In this document: one piece after another, positions 7,059-14,909 of the stretch
Layout: each line of letters opens with the position of its first letter
Numbering within the stretch: position 1 is the stretch's first letter
From: an uncultured Eubacteriales bacterium
GTDB taxonomy: Bacteria; Bacillota; Clostridia; Oscillospirales; Oscillospiraceae
DNA length: 37,956 nucleotides
Assembly: GCA_900549485.1 (NCBI GenBank)
Contig: UROG01000025.1
Span: 1-37,956, forward strand
Direction of reading: 5' to 3'
Position numbers and translations under genes: made by a program
The notes under the pieces: generated by a model
What the model was told of the DNA's origin: nothing
The model's database searches: none
Seen by the model: the letters and a program-made list of their open reading frames with translations, nothing else

Positions 7059-8249
7059 ATGAACGAAAAAAATATTGCAACCGCCGTTCTTCACGGTGTC
7101 CACCATGAAAGTCCTTTCGGAGCGCTTACCCCTCCCATCATTCAGTCCTCGACCTTCGTTTTTGACAGCAGCGAACAGGGCGCCGCACGTTTTGCAGGCA
7201 AGGAAGACGGTTTTATTTACACTCGTCTCGGCAACCCCACCACCGCTATGCTGGAAGAAAAGATAGCGTTTCTTGAGGGTGCAGAGGCCGGTGCGTGCTT
7301 TGCTTCCGGCATGGGCGCAGTTTCCGGCGTGCTTCTCACTCTGCTCGGCAGCGGCGACCATCTCATTGCCGATACCACTCTTTACGGCTGTACGCTCTCG
7401 CTCATGGCTGAGCATTTAACGAGATTCGGCATAAATGTACAGTTTGAGGATCTTTCCGACCTTGACAGACTTCGTGCGGCCTTAAAGCCTGACACCAAAG
7501 TAGTGTATTTTGAAACGCCCGCAAACCCCACGATGAAAGTCATCGACATTGAAGCTGTTGCAAAAGCAGCTCACGAGATCGCACCCGAGTGCAAAGTGGT
7601 TGTTGATAACACATTCTGCACCCCCATCATCACAAAGCCTCTTGAGCTTGGCGCCGATGTTGTCCTGCACAGCGCGACAAAGTACCTCAACGGTCACGGC
7701 GACGTAGTTGCGGGTATGTGCGCCAGCGACAAGAAAACAATAAGCGAAATCAAGAAAGCCGGCCTCAAGGATATAACAGGTTCCGTTATGGATCCGTTTG
7801 CCGCATATCTCATACTTCGCGGCATGAAGACTCTTAAGCTGCGCATGGATGCCCACAGCGCAAACGCGCAGAAGGTTGCCGAATATCTTTCGGAGAGCGA
7901 ACACGTGACCGCCGTTTACTATCCCGGTCTTCCCGGCTGCAAGGGTCACGACATTGCAAAGAAACAGATGAAGCAGTTTTCCGGCGTTCTCTCCTTTGAG
8001 GTCAAGAGCTATGACCAGGCTGTTGCCATCATGAACAATGTAAAGGTCTGCACTCTGGCTGTAAGTCTGGGGGATTGCGAAACGCTTATCCAGCACCCCG
8101 CATCCATGACCCATTCGGGATATACCAAGGAAGAACTTATTGCCGCCGGCTTCAGCGACACTCTTATCCGTCTGTCTGTCGGTCTTGAGGACGCACAGGA
8201 TATAATTGACGATCTTGAGCAGGCCATGAACATCGCAGCCAAACTCTGA
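7059..8249 (+). CDS. megL: PLP-dependent methionine gamma-lyase-like enzyme (Cys/Met metabolism family)
   Basis: 396 residues. It belongs to the trans-sulfuration enzyme family with fold type I. PLP is bound by K208 in HSATKY, with D183 in VVVDNTF and the phosphate-cup sequence FASGMGAVSG. The substrate side has YTRLGNPTT and DTTLYGCT. Y109 and C111 of the latter correspond to the Tyr and Cys that are hallmarks of methionine gamma-lyases (Tyr114/Cys116 in Pseudomonas). Such enzymes split L-methionine into methanethiol, 2-oxobutanoate and ammonia, and also act on homocysteine and S-substituted cysteines. The start at 7059 is chosen because GGAG (7046-7049) is 9 bases upstream; the ATG at 7044 has none. 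Its place after a Liv importer suggests the imported compound is a sulfur amino acid, although a cystathionine-lyase-like specificity cannot be excluded. Confidence 0.85.
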   Translation: MNEKNIATAVLHGVHHESPFGALTPPIIQSSTFVFDSSEQGAARFAGKEDGFIYTRLGNPTTAMLEEKIAFLEGAEAGACFASGMGAVSGVLLTLLGSGDHLIADTTLYGCTLSLMAEHLTRFGINVQFEDLSDLDRLRAALKPDTKVVYFETPANPTMKVIDIEAVAKAAHEIAPECKVVVDNTFCTPIITKPLELGADVVLHSATKYLNGHGDVVAGMCASDKKTISEIKKAGLKDITGSVMDPFAAYLILRGMKTLKLRMDAHSANAQKVAEYLSESEHVTAVYYPGLPGCKGHDIAKKQMKQFSGVLSFEVKSYDQAVAIMNNVKVCTLAVSLGDCETLIQHPASMTHSGYTKEELIAAGFSDTLIRLSVGLEDAQDIIDDLEQAMNIAAKL

Positions 8250-8269
8250 TACAAAAAGGAGGAATGACA

Positions 8270-9256
8270 ATGAAAAAAATAATAAACAACCCTGAAAAAG
8301 TTGTATCTGAAATGCTCTTTGGCATGGAAATTGCCGAGCCTTCTCTCCGGTATCTCCCCGGCAGCGAGGTTATTGCGCGCCGGAACGTAAACAAAAACAA
8401 GGTTGCTGTAATATCCGGCGGCGGAAGCGGCCATGAGCCCGCTCAGGCAGGCTATGTCGGTGCCGGTATGCTGGACGCGGCGGTTTCCGGAAACGTTTTT
8501 GCATCTCCCTCCCCCGACCGTATTATCGGGGCGATACATGAAGTTGGCGGAGACAAGGGCGTTCTGATGGTTATAATGAACTATTCCGGCGACATCATGA
8601 ACTTCGGCATGGCGGCAGAGCTTGCCGAAATGGAGGGTTACAAGGTGCTTTCCGTTGTGACCAAGGACGACGTCGCCGTAGCGGACAGCACTTACTCCAC
8701 CGGCAGGCGCGGCATTGCGGGTACCGTTTTTGTACACAAGATTGCCGGCGCCGCCGCTGAAGCGGGCAAGAGCCTTGAAGAAGTGCGCGATATCGCTCAG
8801 AAAGTCATCGACAACACCCGTTCAATGGGCATGGCAATGACCCCATGCGTTCTTCCGGGCGTAGGCAAAGCGGGCTTTGTGCTTGCCGACGACGAGATAG
8901 AGATCGGCATGGGTATCCACGGTGAACCCGGCGTGGAGCGCACAAATGTAAAAAGCGCAAAAGAGCTGGCTGAAATTCTCTGCAAGCGTATCCTCGAGGA
9001 TATGGATTATTCCGGAAGCGAGGCCGCCGTTATCGTCAACGGTCTTGGCGGAACTCCCCTCATGGAGCTGTATATCCTTACCGCTGAAATCGATGCATAT
9101 CTCAAGGCAAACGGGGTCGCGCCCTATAAGTATATCGTCGGCAACATGATGACCTCTCTTGAGATGGCGGGATGTTCCGTGTCCCTGCTGAAGTTGGATG
9201 ACGAGCTGAAGATGTATTTGAACGCAGAGGCGGACGCACCTGCGTGGAAGGAGTAA
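8270..9256 (+). CDS. dhaK: Dihydroxyacetone kinase-like subunit DhaK
   Basis: 328 residues, the standard length for a free-standing DhaK. The substrate-binding residues are all present at the expected places. H55 is in GGGSGHEPA, D108 in NYSGDIMNFG, and H217 in GMGIHGEPG, the histidine that forms the covalent hemiaminal with the ketone. AGGAGG (8257-8262) is 7 bases before the ATG at 8270 and 1 base before an earlier ATG at 8264, so 8270 is preferred. It starts shortly after the lyase gene and is followed by dhaL after 3 bases. The substrate may be dihydroxyacetone or another short hydroxyketone; nothing in the sequence decides. No DhaM phosphodonor protein is encoded in the window. Confidence 0.9.
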   Translation: MKKIINNPEKVVSEMLFGMEIAEPSLRYLPGSEVIARRNVNKNKVAVISGGGSGHEPAQAGYVGAGMLDAAVSGNVFASPSPDRIIGAIHEVGGDKGVLMVIMNYSGDIMNFGMAAELAEMEGYKVLSVVTKDDVAVADSTYSTGRRGIAGTVFVHKIAGAAAEAGKSLEEVRDIAQKVIDNTRSMGMAMTPCVLPGVGKAGFVLADDEIEIGMGIHGEPGVERTNVKSAKELAEILCKRILEDMDYSGSEAAVIVNGLGGTPLMELYILTAEIDAYLKANGVAPYKYIVGNMMTSLEMAGCSVSLLKLDDELKMYLNAEADAPAWKE

Positions 9257-9259
9257 GTC

Positions 9260-9901
9260 ATGGATAAGGTCAAGCTTACAACGGCGGCATACGTAGACTA
9301 CTTAAAAGCGGTTACGGAAAAAATAGCATCCGAAAAGGAATACATCTCTGAACTTGACGCCGCTACCGGCGACGGCGATCATTGGGCAAATATGAATATC
9401 GGCTTTACAAAGCTTCTCGAAATCGAAGACGAACTGCGCAGTCTCGACTTTGCCGGACTTTTCAAAAAGGCGGCAATGACCATTATGTGCGGTGTCGGCG
9501 GCTCCTCTGGTATTCTTTATGCAAGCGCATATCTCAAGGCCGTCTCGGTGCTTGCCGGTGTTGAAACTATGGATGCGGAAATCCTTATGAAAGTGCTTGA
9601 TGCAGAGCTTCAGGGCATTATGCAGCGCGGCAACGGTCAGCCCGGCTTCAAGACAATGATAGACCCGCTCTATCAGGCTGTCGAAGCGATGAAGAAAGCC
9701 CTTCCGGACGGCGATGCCGCCGCAGTGAACGCCATGAGAGAGGGCGCGCGCCTTGGCATGGAAGCCACCAGAGATATGGAAGCGGTTCGCGGACGTGCAT
9801 GCTACCAGGCGAACAAGGGCGTTGGCCATCTGGACCCCGGTGCTGTAACCATGTATTACCAGCTCGACATGCTTGGCGCAGCGGCATTGGACACGATCTG
9901 A
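9260..9901 (+). CDS. dhaL: Dihydroxyacetone kinase-like ADP/ATP-binding subunit DhaL
   Basis: 213 residues, the standard length of DhaL. It holds the nucleotide. The three magnesium-binding aspartates are D33, D38 and D40 in LDAATGDGDHWANM, matching the canonical spacing. GGSSGILYASAYL and NKGVGHLDPGAV are the other conserved segments. Two deviations from the usual pattern are visible: DGDHG is DGDHW, and GDKTMLD is GFKTMID, with F130 where an Asp is normal. These may alter the DhaK contact or phosphodonor use. With DhaK it should phosphorylate a ketone bound covalently on DhaK. Without DhaM in the operon the donor could be a PTS protein encoded elsewhere, or ATP directly as in some DhaK-DhaL kinases. 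Confidence 0.88.
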   Translation: MDKVKLTTAAYVDYLKAVTEKIASEKEYISELDAATGDGDHWANMNIGFTKLLEIEDELRSLDFAGLFKKAAMTIMCGVGGSSGILYASAYLKAVSVLAGVETMDAEILMKVLDAELQGIMQRGNGQPGFKTMIDPLYQAVEAMKKALPDGDAAAVNAMREGARLGMEATRDMEAVRGRACYQANKGVGHLDPGAVTMYYQLDMLGAAALDTI

Positions 9902-9925
9902 GACACAAGCCAAAATAACAAATAA

Positions 9926-9954
9926 GGCTCTGCCCCAACTATTGACACAGAGCC
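9926..9954. repeat. Short dispersed repeat (CCCCAACTATTGACA family), copy 1, forming a hairpin
   Basis: GGCTCTG (9926-9932) and CAGAGCC (9948-9954) form a 7-bp stem whose loop is CCCCAACTATTGACA. The stretch 9927-9947 matches 19391-19411 in 20 of 21 positions. Both copies lie in intergenic DNA directly after a plus-strand gene. Confidence 0.6.
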
Positions 9955-9958
9955 GAAA

Positions 9959-9998
9959 AAAATCCGGAGACGCCATATTCTCGGCGTCCCCGGATTTT
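9959..9998. terminator. Bidirectional transcription terminator after dhaL
   Basis: A 16-bp stem with one mismatch (AAAATCCGG and GACGCC on the left, GGCGTC and CCGGATTTT on the right) encloses an 8-nt loop. It begins in an A-run and ends in a T-run, so it can stop transcription from either side. It is the likely end of the Liv/lyase/Dha operon. Confidence 0.65.
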
Positions 9999-10079
9999 CC
10001 TGCTTGTCAAAAAAGCCCTTACATGACTTTTTTGACCGCGCTTTCCGCCGGGCATTTTGAAAGAGTTCAAAATGCTGTT

Positions 10080-10111
10080 GCCGAGAGCCTTGATATATCA
10101 AGGCTCTCGGC
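10080..10111. repeat. Perfect 32-bp palindrome
   Basis: Reading inward from both ends, every base pairs with no loop beyond the central TATA (left arm GCCGAGAGCCTTGATA). It can form a 14- to 16-bp stem in RNA or a cruciform in DNA. No T-run follows. It sits in the hairpin cluster between two converging operons. Confidence 0.7.
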
Positions 10112-10210
10112 GGCGGTTTATCCAATTTGAGGCGGGTCTTGCCCCCTCAAGCTCCCCCGCTGCGCTATTATCTGACTTTAAAACATAGTTTTTTTGACAG
10201 TTTCAGAAAT

Positions 10211-11044
10211 CTATTTCAGCGAATCCGCGCTTGCTTTGAACATTCTTTCCGCATTCTTGAAGGTGTTCGTCATAAAATACGCGTCGATCAGCAGCAGCCA
10301 TGTTACCCAATTGCTTGAGCTTGTAAAGAAAAACGGCAGCAGCACTTCAAATACGCACAGTATGAACAGCGTTGACGCGAAAATTTTGTTCTTTTTTACC
10401 TGCACGGCCACGGTAAGGATCACAATAAGGGCAATCTGCACGATATCCGTCCACATTGAAGTGGTTACTGCCGCAACGATCGCAAAAAAGGCCATTACAT
10501 ACACAAAAACACTCTGCTTTGTAAGGCAGCTCGTGATGCTCGGCGGAGCTATGGTTCTGATATAATCGGGAAGATCTTCACATTCCGACTTGAGACAGTA
10601 ATCCGACGGAAGCAGAAACGCCGCGTCCACGCCGCCGCGGCGGCTGTACTCCTCGGTTATCGCAACAATATCCTCGAGAACGACAAGCAGATCCTTTTTC
10701 ATCGCCTTGAAGCGCCGGCTGTCATCGGATGGGTCGATTTCATTTTTGTCAAGCTTCGTGACAAAGGCGTCGTTGTTCCAGCTTCTGTCGTTGGCGACAG
10801 CCCATGCCCTGAGTATCCACGCCTCCACGACAATAAGCCCGTCCTGAACGTCAACGCCGATAAAGCGCATATTATTGTCCGCGCCCAGGATCTCCGGCAT
10901 GGAGCTGTCGTAGGCAATGAACAGGCGCATGCCGTAGTACGCTTCGGAAAGCTGATATCCGCGGTTGAGAAGGTAGTCTTCTATACACTTCCTGCATCCG
11001 TCAACATCCCCGCCGACGGCGTAGGTTTTATGAAATCTGCCCAT
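10211..11044 (-). CDS. Membrane protein of unknown function
   Basis: 277 residues from the ATG at 11044, chosen because AAGGAG lies about 7 bases upstream; an earlier ATG at 11074 falls in the hairpin before the gene. No family recognised. The first half (to about residue 160) is soluble and mixed alpha/beta, with CRKCIEDYLLNRGYQLSEAYYGM and IGVDVQDGLIVVEAWI. The second half has about four hydrophobic segments (near QSVFVYVMAFFAIVAAV, DIVQIALIVILTVAVQV, IFASTLFILCVFEVLLPFFF and WVTWLLLIDAYFM). It is the last gene of the minus-strand importer operon but follows a terminator-like hairpin, so it may be only partly co-transcribed. I cannot assign a role. Confidence 0.7.
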   Translation of the reverse strand: MGRFHKTYAVGGDVDGCRKCIEDYLLNRGYQLSEAYYGMRLFIAYDSSMPEILGADNNMRFIGVDVQDGLIVVEAWILRAWAVANDRSWNNDAFVTKLDKNEIDPSDDSRRFKAMKKDLLVVLEDIVAITEEYSRRGGVDAAFLLPSDYCLKSECEDLPDYIRTIAPPSITSCLTKQSVFVYVMAFFAIVAAVTTSMWTDIVQIALIVILTVAVQVKKNKIFASTLFILCVFEVLLPFFFTSSSNWVTWLLLIDAYFMTNTFKNAERMFKASADSLK

Positions 11045-11061
11045 AGTCCTCTCCTTAAAAT

Positions 11062-11083
11062 AAGGGGGCTTCAAGCCCCCTTA
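11062..11083 (-). terminator. Terminator-like hairpin after the pyruvate-kinase-like gene
   Basis: AAGGGGGCTT and AAGCCCCCTT form a 10-bp stem with a minimal loop, followed on the minus strand by ATTTTA. It lies between the stop of the pyruvate-kinase-like gene and the ribosome binding site of the next gene. The short U-tract suggests incomplete termination. Confidence 0.5.
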
Positions 11084-11087
11084 GAAT

Positions 11088-12068
11088 TTATAACGCTTTC
11101 TGCGCTTCTTTCGCGGTATTTGCAAGGTATTTTATCACTTCCACGGGGTAAAGACCGACAGCGGTCTCGCCCGTTACCATTACCGCGGAGGAGCCGTCAA
11201 GCACGGCATTATAAATATCGCTGACCTCGGCGCGTGTCGGCACCGGGTTCTTTTCCATGCTTGCAAGCATCTGCGTAACGGTCAGGAAGGGTCTTCCCGC
11301 CTTGCGGCATTTTGCAGCAATTTTCTTCTGCACCCCCGGCAGCTCCCACAGCGGCATGGCATTGCCGAGATCGCCGCGGGCAATGACAACAACGTCGCAC
11401 TCGGGTATAAGCTCGTCAAGATGCGAAACGCCGTCCATGTTCTCGATCTTCGCAAAAAGCGCGATATCGCCGCAGCCCGACGCATTGAGAGCGCCGCGCA
11501 CGGTAACAAGATCGTGCCGGTCGCGTACAAACGGCTGCATGACGCCCGTAACGCCGTACTGCGCGGCAAGGGCAATATTGCCCAGATCCTGTTCGGTCAT
11601 CGTGGGCGGATATATGCTGCTGCCGGGCAGGGCCATGCTCTTGCGGCTTTTAAGCTCGCCGCCGCGAACAACTCTCGCCGGCACGGATCTCCCATGCCGT
11701 CCGGTGACTTCAAGAAGAAGCTTCCCGTCGTCAAGAAGAACCTCCTGCCCCTTATCGAGATACGCAAGCGCTATCTCCGGAACGGGTATCCCGCCTTCGC
11801 CAAGGATCGCCTCCGCACCGTTTTCAAGGCGCACGGCGCTTTTGAGCGCACCTACACGCAGCTCCGGCCCCTGCATATCAACAAGGAGCTTTGCCTTTAT
11901 CCCGCAGCGGCGCGCCGCCTCGTGCAGAGCCTCGATCTGAGGCGCGGCCTCCTTTATCGTGACATGTGAAAGATTGAGTCTCACGCCGGTCATGCCGGCG
12001 TGAAACATTTTTTCAAGGATGTCGGGATCGGAGCATGAAGGCCCCAAAGTGCCGTAAATATCAATCAT
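11088..12068 (-). CDS. Pyruvate-kinase-like protein lacking the C-terminal domain
   Basis: 326 residues, against about 470 or more for a normal pyruvate kinase. The barrel and lid domains are present. YGTLGPSCSD and VRLNLSH are at the N-terminus, MQGPELRVG starts the lid, FAKIENMDG holds the catalytic Lys, and IARGDLGNAMP, TVTQMLASM and PTRAEVSDIYNAVLDGSSAVMVTGETA end the barrel. The protein stops after EVIKYL, where the allosteric C-domain would begin. The usual DTKGPE reads DMQGPE, so the Thr and Lys beside the metal/K+ site are changed. It could be an unregulated pyruvate kinase or an enzyme acting on another enol phosphate. GAGG 7 bases upstream fixes the start at 12068. It follows an ABC ATPase gene in a transport operon, an odd place for a glycolytic enzyme. 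Confidence 0.82.
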   Translation of the reverse strand: MIDIYGTLGPSCSDPDILEKMFHAGMTGVRLNLSHVTIKEAAPQIEALHEAARRCGIKAKLLVDMQGPELRVGALKSAVRLENGAEAILGEGGIPVPEIALAYLDKGQEVLLDDGKLLLEVTGRHGRSVPARVVRGGELKSRKSMALPGSSIYPPTMTEQDLGNIALAAQYGVTGVMQPFVRDRHDLVTVRGALNASGCGDIALFAKIENMDGVSHLDELIPECDVVVIARGDLGNAMPLWELPGVQKKIAAKCRKAGRPFLTVTQMLASMEKNPVPTRAEVSDIYNAVLDGSSAVMVTGETAVGLYPVEVIKYLANTAKEAQKAL

Positions 12069-12081
12069 TATGATGCCTCGT

Positions 12082-13185
12082 TTATACAAGCTGACGGCGG
12101 TTGCGCTCTGCCTCGGCGGCCTCGTCCTCGACGGGGTACCACATGACGTTGGGGAAGCGGAGGAAGCACTTGTCGCCCTCGGAGAACTCCACCCTGTGCG
12201 GCGTCTGAACCTGAAGGAGATCGTCGCCCACGCGCACGTGGTATTCAGTATAGTCGGTGAGGAAAATTCTCTTCTCGACTACGCTCTCGTATCCGGACTC
12301 GGTATTGATGTCTATCTGGTTGGGTCTTGTTGCCACGGTCATTTCCCTGTCCGCGCCCGCCGGAACCTCAACAGGCAGAACCTGCTGCATGTTCCCCTTG
12401 GCGTATGCCTTGCCGTTTTCGATAATGACGTTCGTAAAGGTGGACTGGCCGAGGAACTTGTGGACAAAGCGGGAGTTGGGCTTATTGTAAAGCTCGGTGG
12501 GCGTGCCGATCTGGACTATCTTACCCATATCCATGACCAGCATTCTTTCGGACAGCGCCATAGCCTCGGACTGATCGTGCGTGACGAAGATTATTGTGAA
12601 GCCGAACTGCCGCTGGAGCTTCTTTATCTCAAATCTCATGCTCTCGCGCAGTTTCGGGTCAAGGTTGGAAAGCGGCTCGTCAAGAAGCATTACCTTGGGG
12701 TTGGTGACTATCGCACGCGCAAGCGCAATACGCTGCTGCTGACCGCCGGAGAGGTTGCCGGGATATTCCTTCTCCATGCCGTCAAGGCTGCAATGCTTGA
12801 GCGCTTTCATGACGCGCTCGTTTATCTCGGCTCTGGGAACCTTTCTCACGCGCAGCGGGAAAGCGACGTTTTCAAAGATGTTCATATGCGGCCACACCGC
12901 AAACGCCTGGAAAACCATCCCCAGATCGCGCTTTTCGGGCGGAATATAGATATTCTTTTCCTTGACGGAGACCTGCTTTCCGCACAGCTCTATCTCACCG
13001 GCGGTCAGATCTTCAAAGCCGGCTATCATTCTGAGCGTTGTCGTCTTGCCGCAGCCGGACGGGCCGAGGAAAGAGAAGCACTCGCCTTCCTTGACGGAAA
13101 GATTGAAATCATTGACGGCGGTAACTGTACCCAGCAGCTTTGTTGTAAAATCCTTGCGGACATTTCTCAATACTACCTGATCCAT
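12082..13185 (-). CDS. ABC transporter ATPase with TOBE domain (ferric/polyamine/phosphonate type), second of two
   Basis: 367 residues. The nucleotide-binding domain spans about residues 1-240. It has Walker A GPSGCGKTT, the Q-loop GMVFQAFAVWPHMNIFENV, signature LSGGQQQRIALARA, Walker B VMLLDEPLSNLDP and switch histidine FVTHDQ. A C-terminal TOBE region (about 285-350) ends in DKCFLRFPNVMWYPVEDE. It should energise the permease encoded immediately upstream, whose stop is only 2 bases away. A second, non-identical ATPase of the same type is encoded before the permease, so the importer may use a heterodimer. The receptor and permease types point to Fe(III), phosphonate or similar anionic/organic ligands; specificity is not readable. 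Confidence 0.9.
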   Translation of the reverse strand: MDQVVLRNVRKDFTTKLLGTVTAVNDFNLSVKEGECFSFLGPSGCGKTTTLRMIAGFEDLTAGEIELCGKQVSVKEKNIYIPPEKRDLGMVFQAFAVWPHMNIFENVAFPLRVRKVPRAEINERVMKALKHCSLDGMEKEYPGNLSGGQQQRIALARAIVTNPKVMLLDEPLSNLDPKLRESMRFEIKKLQRQFGFTIIFVTHDQSEAMALSERMLVMDMGKIVQIGTPTELYNKPNSRFVHKFLGQSTFTNVIIENGKAYAKGNMQQVLPVEVPAGADREMTVATRPNQIDINTESGYESVVEKRIFLTDYTEYHVRVGDDLLQVQTPHRVEFSEGDKCFLRFPNVMWYPVEDEAAEAERNRRQLV

Positions 13186-13187
13186 AA

Positions 13188-14909
13188 TTATGCCTTCTTT
13201 CTGTCCTTGAGGACTGCATTGACTATGGTGTTGAGTACAATGATGAGCACTATCGCAATGGCCGCGAGGGCGGAAGCGGTAGTAATATAGCCGTCATTGC
13301 GCAGGGAGAATATTGCAACACCAAGGGTGCGGGTATACGGGCCATAGAGCAGAACGGAGGTCGTCAGCTCTCTCATGGCGGGCAGGAAGATAAGGAAGAA
13401 GCCGGAAACCATTGCGGGACGGATAAGAGGAATGGTAATATCCTTCAGCGACTCGAAATGGGACGCGCCGCAGGAGCGGGACGCCTCTTCAAGCGACGGA
13501 TGCACCTGCTGGAGCGATGCCGAAGCGCTCTTCATGGAGAAGGACAGGTAACGCGCCAGATATGCCACGAGTATTATCCAGATGGTGTTATAGAGGTTGA
13601 CGCCGAAGCGGCCGGACCATGTGAGGATAACGCCGATCGCCATGACGATACCGGGGATAGCATAGGGCAGGAGACTGAGCAGCTCAAGCAGCATGCTTCC
13701 TCTGGGCTTGATCTTGACGATGACATACGCCACCATAACGCCGAGGAACATACAGATTATACCGGCGGAGAAGGCAAGGAAGATGGAGTTCTTTATGGAA
13801 TCAATGACCATGGTATTATTAAAGAGAACATCCTTGTAATTGTCAAGTGTAAAGTTCTCAAAGGCAAGGGGCAGACCGTAGGCCTTGAGGAAGCCGACGA
13901 GGATTATCATGGCGAGAGGCATGATAACGATGACGAAAAGGCTGATGTAGGAAATTATCAGCAGGGGTACCTTTGCGCCGCGGAGCTTTATGAGCATGGG
14001 GCGTGTGGATTTTCCCTTGATGATATCATAGCTTCCCGCACGAAGGATGTACTTCTGAAGAAGAAGCGCAAGCACAACGACAAGTATCAGCAGGATGGAC
14101 AGGGCGGAGCCTTCACGGATGCCGTCAAAGCTGCCGGTCGCACGGTAGAAGAGCTGATAAATTCTTGTCGGCAGAGTGTAGATATTATTGGAAAAGCCGA
14201 GCATGGAGGGTACGCCGAAGTGCGCAAGGGAGGATGTGAGTATCAGCAGGGCGCCTGCGGAAATGGCGGGGGTGACAAGGGGAATGGTTATCTTGCGGAT
14301 AACGTGCCACTGTCCGGCGCCGGCTATACGGGCGGATTCCTCCAGAGTGGGATCCATACGCTCAAGCGCGTTGACCACCTGCATATAAACGAACGGGAAA
14401 TAGTAGCAGCATTCAACAAAGATAATGCCGCCGATGGAGTTGATATTGAAAAGACTTTTTATGCCGAAGGTCTGGAATATCCACTTGTTGATATAGCCGC
14501 GGCGGGAATTGAGCATAAGATCCCATGCCATTGCGCCGAAGAACGGCGGGAACATATAAGGAATGGTGAACATTGCCTTCATAAGTCCCTTGGTGGGGAT
14601 GTCGCTTCTGCCGAGCAGCCACGCGAAGAACAGACCCATAAGCGTACCGATGATCGTTGCACCGGCCGCAACCTTGATGGTGTTCCACATCGCGCCGACA
14701 TTATCAACGTCGATAATGACTTTTTTGATCATGGAGAGGTCAAAATGCCCGTCATTAAAGAAGGTGACATAGAAGATCATGACAACGGGAACAAGAACTA
14801 TGACAAAAAGGATGACAAAGCACAGGATAGTAAGGAAGCGGTCAAGACCGAACTTCTTTCCTTCAAGCGCCGCCATGTCCTTATTGCCGGCTTTTGCATA
14901 TTTACTCAT
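13188..14909 (-). CDS. ABC transporter permease, two fused permease domains (FbpB/ThiP type)
   Basis: 573 residues with about twelve membrane segments, made of two homologous halves. Each half ends in an EAA-type coupling loop: EESARIAGAGQWHVIRKITIPLVTP in the first and EEASRSCGASHFESLKDITIPLIRP in the second. One chain therefore supplies both transmembrane subunits, as in iron(III), thiamine and 2-aminoethylphosphonate importers. A cytoplasmic N-terminal tail of about 25 residues precedes the first membrane segment. The start overlaps the stop of the preceding ATPase gene by 8 bases and the next ATPase begins 2 bases after the stop, so the three are tightly coupled. Confidence 0.9.
   Translation of the reverse strand: MSKYAKAGNKDMAALEGKKFGLDRFLTILCFVILFVIVLVPVVMIFYVTFFNDGHFDLSMIKKVIIDVDNVGAMWNTIKVAAGATIIGTLMGLFFAWLLGRSDIPTKGLMKAMFTIPYMFPPFFGAMAWDLMLNSRRGYINKWIFQTFGIKSLFNINSIGGIIFVECCYYFPFVYMQVVNALERMDPTLEESARIAGAGQWHVIRKITIPLVTPAISAGALLILTSSLAHFGVPSMLGFSNNIYTLPTRIYQLFYRATGSFDGIREGSALSILLILVVVLALLLQKYILRAGSYDIIKGKSTRPMLIKLRGAKVPLLIISYISLFVIVIMPLAMIILVGFLKAYGLPLAFENFTLDNYKDVLFNNTMVIDSIKNSIFLAFSAGIICMFLGVMVAYVIVKIKPRGSMLLELLSLLPYAIPGIVMAIGVILTWSGRFGVNLYNTIWIILVAYLARYLSFSMKSASASLQQVHPSLEEASRSCGASHFESLKDITIPLIRPAMVSGFFLIFLPAMRELTTSVLLYGPYTRTLGVAIFSLRNDGYITTASALAAIAIVLIIVLNTIVNAVLKDRKKA

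Larger units (their letters stand above)
9902..10210. other. Intergenic block of consecutive hairpins between convergent genes
   Basis: No gene is seen. The block contains a repeat hairpin (9926-9954), a terminator hairpin (9959-9998), a 10-bp hairpin around 10050-10075 (GCATTTTGAA pairing with TTCAAAATGC), a perfect 32-bp palindrome (10080-10111) and a fifth, imperfect stem at about 10126-10150. It lies between the end of dhaL and the end of the minus-strand membrane protein gene. Confidence 0.7.

Noticed and set aside
12070..13290. A 406-codon plus-strand reading frame
   Set aside because: It is antisense to an ABC ATPase gene with complete Walker and signature motifs.
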